From the NCBI GenBank assembly GCA_023386365.1, contig JAEWJX010000052.1, positions 1 to 5,691 of the forward strand: a DNA stretch of 5,691 nucleotides, given 5' to 3'. Below, one piece after another: positions 1 to 5,679 of this stretch (the stretch's first letter is position 1; each line of letters begins with the position of its first letter). A program made the position numbers and the translations under genes. The notes under the pieces were generated by a model. It ran no database searches and was not told where the DNA came from. It was given only the letters and a program-made list of their open reading frames with translations. The DNA comes from Actinomycetes bacterium (GTDB lineage Bacteria; Actinomycetota; Actinomycetes; Actinomycetales; Microbacteriaceae).

Positions 1-2
1 GG

Positions 3-14
3 GCCCGCGCGGGC
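3..14 (-). terminator. GC palindrome downstream of ndh, weak terminator candidate
   Basis: GCCCGCGCGGGC is a perfect 12-bp palindrome 26 bp past the ndh stop. It could form a short hairpin at the end of the operon, but it has no loop unless the central bases unpair and no T-tract is visible before the window ends. It adjoins a suspect homopolymer, so the local sequence itself is uncertain. Confidence 0.25.
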
Positions 15-33
15 GGGGGGGGGGGGGGGGGGG
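15..33. repeat. Homopolymer run of 19 G just past the NADH dehydrogenase gene
   Basis: Nineteen consecutive G (C on the coding strand) lie 7 bp beyond the ndh stop codon, next to the palindrome GCCCGCGCGGGC (3-14). Nothing comparable occurs elsewhere in the window. It may be a genuine slippage-prone tract in the 3' untranslated region, or a sequencing/assembly artefact: poly-G is a known error of two-colour Illumina chemistry and often marks read or contig ends. Confidence 0.7.
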
Positions 34-40
34 CCACAGC

Positions 41-1363
41 TCAACGCGCCTCGACCTCGCCGCGGCCCACGAAGGCCGCACGCGGGTGCCGAAGCGCCGG
101 GATCGTCACGATGTCGCGCCCGAAGAGGAACGCCACCACCCATACGGCCAGCACGCGTGCCTTGCGCTCCCATGTGGGGATCGCGAGCACGTGGTAGCCG
201 CGGTGCATCAGCCACGCGAGGGGGCCGCGGATGACGATCCGCTTGTACTGGAAGATCCCGTGGCCCATTCCGAGAGTCGCCACCACGCCGAGGCTGTGGT
301 GCACGTACTCTCGCGGCAGTTCGCCGCGAAGTACCGCCACCAGGTTGCGCGCCAACAGGCGCCCCTGCCGCACAGCGTGTTGCGCGTTCGGCACGGTGCG
401 CGCCCCCGGCACACCGGATGCCACATCCGGCACCGCGGCGTCGTCGCCGGCGCCCCACGCGTTCTCGACCGGATGCTCGGCGGTGCCGACCCGCAGGTCG
501 GCGCGCACCTCGAGCAGGCCGCGCCGGTCGACGGGCAGGTCGGTGTGCCGTGCGACCACCGGGTTGGCGGCATTGCCTGCGGTCCAGACCACGAGGCCGG
601 TGTCGAACTCCTCACCGGTCGACAGCGTCATCCGTCCGTCCTCGAGCGAAGTCACCTGCGTGTCGAGGTGCACCGCCCCACCGCGACGCGTCAACTCGTC
701 GACGACACTGCGCCCGGGCCCGTCGGTCACCTCCGGCAGGATGCGGCCCGAAGCCTCGACGAGGTGGAACCGCAACTCGGAACGGTCGATCTCGCCGTAC
801 GAGCGCAGCAGGGCGCGCCCGAGCGACAGCAACTCCCCGAACAGCTCCACGCCCGAGAACCCTCCGCCGACGACCGCCACGGTCAGCAGCCGCTGGCGCT
901 CAGGCCCGGGCGGTAGGGCCGCGGCACGATCGAACGATTCGAGCAGCCGCTCGTGCACAGCCACCCCCTCTTCCACGTGCTTGAGACCGATCGCCCGCTC
1001 CAGCAGACCCGGAATGGGGAAGGTGCGGGTGACGGCGCCAGCGGTCACGACGATCTCGTCGTATCGGATGTCGGACTCGTCGCCGTCGGGCGAACGAAAG
1101 GTGGCGACCCGGTCGGCGTGGCGCACGGCCACGATGCGTCCCCGCCACACCTCGGTGGTACGCAGGTGACCGCGCAGCGACACGGCCACGTGGCGCGGTT
1201 CCACCGAGCCTGCCGCCAGCTCCGGCAGGAACGGCTGGTAGGTCATGTACCCGCGCGGGTCGACGAGCACCACGCGCGCTTCGCCACGTCGCAGCAACTT
1301 CTCGAGGCCCCACGCCGTGTAGAAGCCGGCGTATCCGCCGCCGACGATCAGAATCGTCTTCAC
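41..1363 (-). CDS. ndh: Type II NADH dehydrogenase (NDH-2), NAD(P)/FAD-dependent oxidoreductase
   Basis: A 440-residue flavoprotein of Pyr_redox_2 type, the normal NDH-2 length. It would oxidise NADH and reduce menaquinone at the inner face of the membrane without pumping protons. Seen: FAD Rossmann motif GGGYAG (8-13) with acidic Asp35 ending the second strand; YQPFLPELAAG (42-52); NAD-binding GGGFSG (166-171) with Glu203 ending its second strand, favouring NADH over NADPH; the FAD-contacting WGAGDDAA (303-310); and AQHAVRQG (327-334), matching the quinone-site AQxAxQ block. The hydrophobic C-terminal part (about 381-417) fits a monotopic membrane anchor. GTG at 1361-1363 is chosen because the Rossmann strand begins at once and it forms a GTGA overlap with the preceding stop. 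An open frame continues upstream to 1753 but runs through the preceding gene and is not NDH-like. No clear Shine-Dalgarno is seen, so translation is probably coupled. Other quinone-linked flavoproteins of this fold are possible. Confidence 0.93.
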   Translation of the reverse strand: MKTILIVGGGYAGFYTAWGLEKLLRRGEARVVLVDPRGYMTYQPFLPELAAGSVEPRHVAVSLRGHLRTTEVWRGRIVAVRHADRVATFRSPDGDESDIRYDEIVVTAGAVTRTFPIPGLLERAIGLKHVEEGVAVHERLLESFDRAAALPPGPERQRLLTVAVVGGGFSGVELFGELLSLGRALLRSYGEIDRSELRFHLVEASGRILPEVTDGPGRSVVDELTRRGGAVHLDTQVTSLEDGRMTLSTGEEFDTGLVVWTAGNAANPVVARHTDLPVDRRGLLEVRADLRVGTAEHPVENAWGAGDDAAVPDVASGVPGARTVPNAQHAVRQGRLLARNLVAVLRGELPREYVHHSLGVVATLGMGHGIFQYKRIVIRGPLAWLMHRGYHVLAIPTWERKARVLAVWVVAFLFGRDIVTIPALRHPRAAFVGRGEVEAR

Positions 1364-2319
1364 CGCACGGCCGCCGTCTCGTCGGTTCGCGCCGCGGTCG
1401 CTCGCTCGAGCTCGGTCACCTCGATGACGGCCTGCGCGAACGCGAACGGCGACTCCTGCGGCAGGTTGTGTCCGGCGCGCGGGATCTGGTGGTGCACCCG
1501 CGGGCCGGTGAAGTGCCCGGCGCCTGCACTTCCGTCGGTGGCGGGGAAGTTGCCGTCGGCGAGGCCGTCGAGGGTGACGACCGGTACGGGGATCGGCGGC
1601 AGCACCGCGAGCGCCCGCTCGTCGTTCTGGTACTCGTCGGCGCCGGGGGCGGCCCCCAGCCGGTGTCGGTACGAGTGGATCACCACGTCGACGTAGTCGG
1701 GGTTCAGGAACGCCTCCGCCGCACGGTCGAGGTCGGCCGCCTCGAAATGCCACTCGGGCGAGTTGCGGCGCCAGATCACCTCCGCGACGCCGCGCCTGTC
1801 GGCGTCGAGGCCGGCGTACCCGCGGTCGGTGAGGAAGTAGAAGAAGTACCAGAACCCGGCCTCCAGCTCTGCCCGAAGCGGCCTCGCCGATACCGAGATG
1901 TCCTGGATGAGGTACCCGTTCACCGAGACCAGGCCGATCACGCGGTCCGGCCAGAGGGCGGCCACGACGTTCGCGGCCCGCCCGCCCCAGTCGTACCCGG
2001 CGAGTACCGCCCGCGGGATGCCGAGCGCATCCATGAAGTCGACGACATCACGGCCGAGGGCCGCCTGCTGCCCCGACCTCGGCGCGGTCCGCGTGCGGAA
2101 GCGGGTCGGGCCGTGGCCGCGCAGATACGGCACCAGCACGCGGAAGCCGCGGGCGGCGAGGATGGGCGCCACATCGACGTAGCTGTGCACGTCGTAGGGG
2201 AAGCCGTGCAGCAGGACCACCGGGGTGCCGTCGGCGGGCCCGAGCTCGACGTAGGCGATCTCGAGCACAGGGGTGGTGACGACGCGGATCGGTTCGAGCC
2301 GGGCCAGGATGTCGGTCAT
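1360..2319 (-). CDS. Alpha/beta hydrolase with Asp nucleophile (epoxide hydrolase / haloalkane dehalogenase type)
   Basis: A 319-residue Abhydrolase_1 protein. Seen: HGFP (38-41), the HGxP oxyanion motif typical of epoxide hydrolases; the nucleophile elbow GYDWGG with Asp110 in place of Ser; the acid probably Asp251 or Asp255 in LDGLADG; and His284 in RAGHNLPQESP, a classic C-terminal block. The cap region (about 140-235) is rich in aromatics. Tyr217 in SYRHR sits where epoxide hydrolases carry a ring-opening tyrosine, an inference without a structure. Asp followed by Trp occurs in both epoxide hydrolases and haloalkane dehalogenases; HGFP and Tyr217 favour the former. It is probably cytoplasmic. 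The ATG has only a weak GGAA (2325-2328) ahead of it and lies just after a strong hairpin. Its stop overlaps the GTG of the NADH dehydrogenase by 4 bp (GTGA), so those two are likely coupled. The substrate is unknown. Confidence 0.92.
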   Translation of the reverse strand: MTDILARLEPIRVVTTPVLEIAYVELGPADGTPVVLLHGFPYDVHSYVDVAPILAARGFRVLVPYLRGHGPTRFRTRTAPRSGQQAALGRDVVDFMDALGIPRAVLAGYDWGGRAANVVAALWPDRVIGLVSVNGYLIQDISVSARPLRAELEAGFWYFFYFLTDRGYAGLDADRRGVAEVIWRRNSPEWHFEAADLDRAAEAFLNPDYVDVVIHSYRHRLGAAPGADEYQNDERALAVLPPIPVPVVTLDGLADGNFPATDGSAGAGHFTGPRVHHQIPRAGHNLPQESPFAFAQAVIEVTELERATAARTDETAAVR

Positions 2320-2336
2320 GTCGGTTCCATTCCGGA

Positions 2337-2369
2337 GGGGGTGGCGCAGCTCGTGGCCGCGCCACCCCC
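2337..2369 (-). terminator. Intercistronic GC hairpin, possible terminator or attenuator
   Basis: A perfect 11-bp inverted repeat (GGGGGTGGCGC at 2337-2347 and its complement at 2359-2369) with an 11-nt loop. It begins 6 nt after the stop of the small hydrolase gene and ends 17 nt before the ATG of the next gene. There is no U-tract after the stem on the coding strand, so it is not a classical intrinsic terminator, but U-poor hairpins are common at actinobacterial gene ends. It could stop or attenuate transcription, protect the upstream mRNA 3' end, or mask the weak ribosome binding site downstream. The structure is seen directly; the role is inferred. Confidence 0.6.
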
Positions 2370-2375
2370 GTCACA

Positions 2376-3083
2376 TCAGGAGAGGGCCTTCACGGCCTCG
2401 AGGATGGTCTCGGCCACGATGGTCGGCTGCGACACGGTGATCGCGTGCGAGGCGCCCGCCACCTCGCGCGTGGTGCGCGCGTCGGCCCGCTCCGCGAGGA
2501 AACGCTGCAGCTCGGCGGGGATGTTGAGGTCCTGGTCGCCGTAGACGAACCACGACGGCAGCTTCTTCCAGGCCGGCTCGCCGACGATCGGGTCGGTGAG
2601 GGCCTTCTCGGTGACGGGACGCTGGGTGGCGCCCATGAGGCCGGCCACCTGCACGGGCACGTCTCCCGCGAACTGCTGGCGGAACACGTCGCGGCGGATG
2701 GTGAACTCGTTGCCACCGGTCGAGACGGGGTAGACCTTCAGCGCTTCGCCGAGGGTGCTGCCGGGGAACTTGCCCGACAGCTCGAAGGCGTTCTCGCCCT
2801 GGTCGGCCGCGAAGGCGGCGACGTAGACGAGGCCCTTCACCGCCGGGTGGGTGCCCGCCTCGGTGATGACGAGGCCGCCGTAGGAGTGGCCCGCCAGCAC
2901 GACGGGTCCCTCGATGGCGTCGAGCACGTCGCGCAGGTAGGCGGCGTCGCCGCTCACGCTGCGCAGCGGGTTCGCGACGGCCACCGAGGTGACGCCGTTC
3001 TCGAAGAGGTGCTTGATGACGTCGTTCCAGCTCGCCGACTCGGCGAAGGCCCCGTGGACGAGGACGACGGTGGGTGTGCTCAT
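2376..3083 (-). CDS. Small alpha/beta hydrolase (Abhydrolase_6 type, EstC/SABP2-like esterase)
   Basis: A 235-residue soluble hydrolase with a minimal cap. Seen: the first-strand/oxyanion motif VLVHGAF (7-13), nucleophile elbow GHSYGG with Ser67, acid Asp185 in YGDQDLNIP, and His213 in GASHAI, so a complete Ser-Asp-His triad. The pattern (VHGAF near the N-terminus, then ANPLR, DAAYL, VVLAGHSYGG and YVAAF) is that of a widespread actinobacterial and proteobacterial group distantly related to plant methylesterases such as SABP2 and to hydroxynitrile lyases. Ester hydrolysis is the likely chemistry; the substrate is unknown. It starts 51 bp after the upstream esterase, with a purine-rich AGAGAAG Shine-Dalgarno (about 3091-3098, 7-nt spacer). 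The spacer is poorer in GC than the genes and C/A-rich on the coding strand. A strong hairpin lies just past the stop, so expression may be partly uncoupled from the genes beyond. No sequence similarity to the preceding esterase is visible beyond the common fold. Confidence 0.94.
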   Translation of the reverse strand: MSTPTVVLVHGAFAESASWNDVIKHLFENGVTSVAVANPLRSVSGDAAYLRDVLDAIEGPVVLAGHSYGGLVITEAGTHPAVKGLVYVAAFAADQGENAFELSGKFPGSTLGEALKVYPVSTGGNEFTIRRDVFRQQFAGDVPVQVAGLMGATQRPVTEKALTDPIVGEPAWKKLPSWFVYGDQDLNIPAELQRFLAERADARTTREVAGASHAITVSQPTIVAETILEAVKALS

Positions 3084-3134
3084 TGTTTTGCTTCTCTCTG
3101 TTGGGTGGTGCGTGGTGATCGGATGGTGGGTGTG

Positions 3135-4085
3135 TCAGTCGGTGCCAAGCGCGTGCCGGATGACGGCAACGGCCTGCGCGATGGCGGCGGAGGTGGCGGC
3201 CGTCGCACGGAGCGGGTTCAGCATCATGAAGTCGTGGATCGTGCCGTTGTAGCGGACACTCGTGGTGCGCACGCCGGCTTCGGTGAGCTTGCGCGCGTAG
3301 GCCTCGCCCTCGTCGCGCAGCACGTCGTTCTCGTCGACGATGATGAACGCCTCGGGGAGCCCTGAAAGCTGCTCGAGGGTGGCGCGCAGCGGGGATGCGG
3401 TGATCTCGGAGCGCTTCTCGACCTCGGGGAGGTAGGCGTCCCAGAACCACGCCATGCCCTTCGCGGCGAGGTACCAGCCCTCGCCGAACTCGCGGTAGCT
3501 GTCGGTGTCCTGCCCCGCGTCCGTGACCGGGTAGTAGAGGGACTGGTGCACGAAGCGCACCGTGCCCCGCTGCTTCGCGAGCAGGGTGACGGCGGCGGTC
3601 ATGTTGCCACCGACCGAGTCGCCGGCGATGGCGAGCCGCGACGGGTCGAGGCCGAACTGGGCGCCGGACGCGACGATCCATTCGGCGACCGCGTACGCCT
3701 GCTCGATGGCGACCGGGTAGCGGGCCTCGGGCGAGCGGTCGTATTCGACGAAGACGATCGCAGCCCCCGTACCGACGGCGAGGTCGCGCACGAGACGGTC
3801 GTGGGTGCCGGTGTTGCCGAGCACCCATCCGCCTCCGTGGATGTAGAGCACGACGGGCAGCGGGCCTTCGGCTCCCGGCGCGGTGACGATGCGCACGCGC
3901 ACCTCGCCGACGGGGGCGGGAACGGTGACCCATGTCTCGTCGACCTCGGGCTTGTCGATGGGGGCGGCCTGCAGCTCGTCGAGCACCTTGCGGGCGCCGT
4001 CGGTGCCGAGCTCGTAGATGAACGGCGGATTCGCGGTCGCCGCGACCAGTTGGGCCGCCGCCGCTTCGAGAGCGTGTGCGCTCAT
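3135..4085 (-). CDS. Alpha/beta hydrolase, HSL (Aes/acetyl-esterase) family
   Basis: A 316-residue soluble serine esterase of the hormone-sensitive-lipase family (Abhydrolase_3 type), of normal length. Seen: the oxyanion-hole motif HGGGW (83-87), nucleophile elbow GDSVGG with Ser157, acid Asp254 in DENDVLRDEG, and His284 in IHDFM, so the catalytic triad is complete. An N-terminal cap region precedes the first strand (about 1-50). No signal peptide is apparent, so it is probably cytoplasmic. These enzymes usually hydrolyse short-chain acyl esters; the substrate here cannot be told. The ATG start overlaps the stop of the cytochrome b gene by 4 bp and has a GAAAGG Shine-Dalgarno (4093-4098, 7-nt spacer), so the two are probably co-translated. 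The only variation in the elbow is Val for the commoner Ala (GDSAGG), which is conservative. Family assignment is firm, specificity unknown. Confidence 0.95.
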   Translation of the reverse strand: MSAHALEAAAAQLVAATANPPFIYELGTDGARKVLDELQAAPIDKPEVDETWVTVPAPVGEVRVRIVTAPGAEGPLPVVLYIHGGGWVLGNTGTHDRLVRDLAVGTGAAIVFVEYDRSPEARYPVAIEQAYAVAEWIVASGAQFGLDPSRLAIAGDSVGGNMTAAVTLLAKQRGTVRFVHQSLYYPVTDAGQDTDSYREFGEGWYLAAKGMAWFWDAYLPEVEKRSEITASPLRATLEQLSGLPEAFIIVDENDVLRDEGEAYARKLTEAGVRTTSVRYNGTIHDFMMLNPLRATAATSAAIAQAVAVIRHALGTD

Positions 4086-5611
4086 GAGGGGACCTTTCGT
4101 GACGTTTCTCGAACGGCGTCCCCCGGATGAGGGGCGTCACCAGAAGAGACCAGGGCGGCGGCCGATGTGTGACCGGCGGGCAGGCGCCACTGCTCCTGCG
4201 CCCCGCCTCCCTCGTGCACTTCGGCGTACTCGCCGCCCGGAAGCCGCACGATGATGCCGGTCTCCCAGCCGTGGGCGGCGATGTCGCGGTCCTTGTCCTG
4301 GAGGGCGAGGCAGATCCGCCGGGTGATCGCGAACGCGATCCCGGGCCCGACGAGGAGCAGCACTTGGAATCCGACCAGTACCCCTTCGAGCGAGAGCCGG
4401 AACAGCACGGCGATATGGTCGGCGGCGGCGGCCGCCCACATGGTGCCGATGAAGACGAGTCCGGCGACTCCGAGGGCGGTGCGTCGCGCCGCGTTGCGGG
4501 GTCGGTCGAGCACGTCGTACTCCCGGGTGTCGCGGCTGATCCACGACTCGAGGAACGGGTAGACGGTCACCCCCACGATGAAGAGTCCGACCACCGCGAG
4601 CGGGACGAGGATCGCCAACGTCCACGTGTAGCCCAGCCATTCGACCTCCCACCCGGGCGGCACGAGGCGCAGCGCCCCGTCGAGGAAGCCGGTGTACCAG
4701 TCGGGCTGGCTGCCGGCTCCGGCGCTCGCAGGGTCGGAGGGTCCGTTCAGCCAGACGGGGCTGATGGTGACGGTGGCCGAGACCAGCAGCATCAACCCCG
4801 CGATGATCGCCCCGAGTCCGGCGGCGCGCGCGGCGGCCTCCGGCCAGGTGCGCACCAGGGGTTCGCGCCGGGTGGCTGCAGTGGGGAACCGCGGCGCCGG
4901 ACGCCCGAGCACCACCGCCGAGCGGATGCCGATGAGGGCGAGCAGCACGAGCGGCAGCACCACGATGTGCAGCGGGGCCAGCTGCTCGATCGCGGACCCC
5001 GGGAACGCTCCCCCGAAGATCAGTTGCGAGATCCACGGGCCGACGACCGGGATGCCGAGGGCGACCCCCTGGGTGATGCGCAGGCCGGTGCCGGCAAGCA
5101 GGTCGTCGGGCAATGCGTAGCCGGTCCACCCGGTGCCGAGCGCCACCAGCAGCACCAGCATCAGGAGCAGCCAGGTGCCCCGCCGGGGTCGCCGGTGGGC
5201 GCCGGTGAAGAACAGGATCGCGAGCTGCACGACGATGCTCGCCGGCAGCGCGAGGGCGGCCCAGTGGTGCGCCTGCCGCACGAGCAGCCCGCCCCGCACG
5301 TCGAGCGAGATGTTCATCACCGAGTCGAAGGCCTTCGACACGGAGGCTCCGTGTAGCGGGGCGTAGCTTCCGCTGTAGGCGACAAGGTCGCTCGACGGCG
5401 CATAGAAGACGGTGAGGAACACCCCGGTCAGCACCAGCACGGCGGTGAGCGCCAGCGGCACGACACCGAACCAGTGGGTCCAGTGGTTCGGTTCGCCCCG
5501 CCTCCTCAGGCGCGCGATCTCGGCTGAGGCCGCCGCTCCGGCTCTCGTGCGCGCGAGCGCCGCACCGAGTCTCTCGGTGAGAGTGCGGCGAACTCGTCGA
5601 TCGACCGGCAT
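4082..5611 (-). CDS. QcrB-like cytochrome b, divergent paralogue apparently lacking heme bH ligands
   Basis: A 509-residue integral membrane protein matching full-length actinobacterial QcrB (menaquinol-cytochrome c reductase cytochrome b), slightly shorter than the usual ~540. Seen: about eight hydrophobic helices (roughly 48-70, 112-137, 147-165, 212-236, 262-285, 328-352, 378-398, 405-430), family blocks LTGVFLT (61-67), DVRGGLL (104-110), RQAHHWAA (112-119), TGYALPDD (163-170), the quinol-oxidation motif PDWY (303-306), and the C-terminal blocks LDRPRNA and RLPGGEY. The bL ligands His115 and His215 and Arg112 are present. The positions of the bH ligands are Gln129 and Arg230, and the bH-propionate arginine is Ile132. 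The start ATG has a good Shine-Dalgarno (GGAGG, 5617-5621, 5-nt spacer). The stop overlaps the next start (ATGA), suggesting translational coupling. No Rieske (qcrA) or qcrC gene is visible, though only 80 bp upstream are shown. The family is certain. The role is open: quinol oxidation at one site, a quinone-binding subunit, or a degenerate paralogue. Confidence 0.93.
   Translation of the reverse strand: MPVDRRVRRTLTERLGAALARTRAGAAASAEIARLRRRGEPNHWTHWFGVVPLALTAVLVLTGVFLTVFYAPSSDLVAYSGSYAPLHGASVSKAFDSVMNISLDVRGGLLVRQAHHWAALALPASIVVQLAILFFTGAHRRPRRGTWLLLMLVLLVALGTGWTGYALPDDLLAGTGLRITQGVALGIPVVGPWISQLIFGGAFPGSAIEQLAPLHIVVLPLVLLALIGIRSAVVLGRPAPRFPTAATRREPLVRTWPEAAARAAGLGAIIAGLMLLVSATVTISPVWLNGPSDPASAGAGSQPDWYTGFLDGALRLVPPGWEVEWLGYTWTLAILVPLAVVGLFIVGVTVYPFLESWISRDTREYDVLDRPRNAARRTALGVAGLVFIGTMWAAAAADHIAVLFRLSLEGVLVGFQVLLLVGPGIAFAITRRICLALQDKDRDIAAHGWETGIIVRLPGGEYAEVHEGGGAQEQWRLPAGHTSAAALVSSGDAPHPGDAVRETSRKVPS
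5324..5354. repeat. Two abutting palindromes inside the cytochrome b gene
   Basis: A perfect 16-bp palindrome (GTCGAAGGCCTTCGAC, 5324-5339) overlaps by 2 bp a second one with 8-bp arms around a single base (ACACGGAG-G-CTCCGTGT, 5338-5354). They cover codons about 86-96 of the cytochrome b gene, in the loop before helix B, where the protein follows the family pattern. Two competing mRNA hairpins are possible. They may be chance products of codon bias. Confidence 0.5.
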
Positions 5612-5625
5612 GGATGCCTCCCCTT

Positions 5626-5642
5626 GTCTCTTAAAGGGAGAC
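5626..5642. repeat. Inverted repeat beside the cytochrome b ribosome binding site
   Basis: GTCTC (5626-5630) and GAGAC (5638-5642) form a perfect 5-bp inverted repeat with a 7-bp centre (TTAAAGG). In RNA the stem could extend through wobble pairs. It lies 2 bp upstream of the GG-rich Shine-Dalgarno, where an operator or a small RNA hairpin would affect initiation. The arms are short enough for chance. Confidence 0.35.
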
Positions 5643-5667
5643 CGATCGCGGGGGCCGGGTGTTGGCT

Positions 5668-5679
5668 GCGGGGCCCCGC
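5668..5679. repeat. Perfect 12-bp GC palindrome upstream of the cytochrome b gene
   Basis: GCGGGGCCCCGC reads identically on both strands, about 57 bp before the cytochrome b start. It could be part of a hairpin ending an upstream gene or a protein-binding site. In DNA this GC-rich such palindromes arise readily. Confidence 0.4.

Noticed and set aside
86..1169. Several plus-strand open frames opposite ndh
   Set aside because: Ser/Arg/Pro/Thr- or His/Arg-rich shadows of the NADH dehydrogenase gene, without ribosome binding sites or family motifs.
1468..2544. A plus-strand open frame spanning the Asp-hydrolase gene and the end of the small hydrolase gene
   Set aside because: It runs across two real minus-strand genes and the hairpin between them, has biased composition and no recognisable motifs.
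2376..4085. Tandem duplication of the two adjacent serine hydrolase genes
   Set aside because: They share only the general fold. One has HGGGW and GDSVGG (HSL), the other VHGAF and GHSYGG with a minimal cap, so they are different subfamilies.
2371..4140. A 589-codon minus-strand frame covering both serine hydrolase genes
   Set aside because: Arginine-rich translation typical of an out-of-frame reading of high-GC DNA. The overlapping frames carry complete catalytic triads.
4922..5227. Frameshift or pseudogene as explanation for the missing bH histidines
   Set aside because: The frame is open throughout, conserved blocks flank both sites (RQAHHWAA and FFTGA around Gln129; LAPLH before Arg230), and the protein runs to a normal C-terminus. 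A simple frame error cannot replace single residues.
4127..5356. A long plus-strand open frame (409 codons) opposite the cytochrome b gene
   Set aside because: Low-complexity, rich in Gly/Glu/Asp/His/Arg with no domain pattern. It is the expected antisense shadow of a GC-rich gene, while the minus strand encodes an unmistakable QcrB-family protein.
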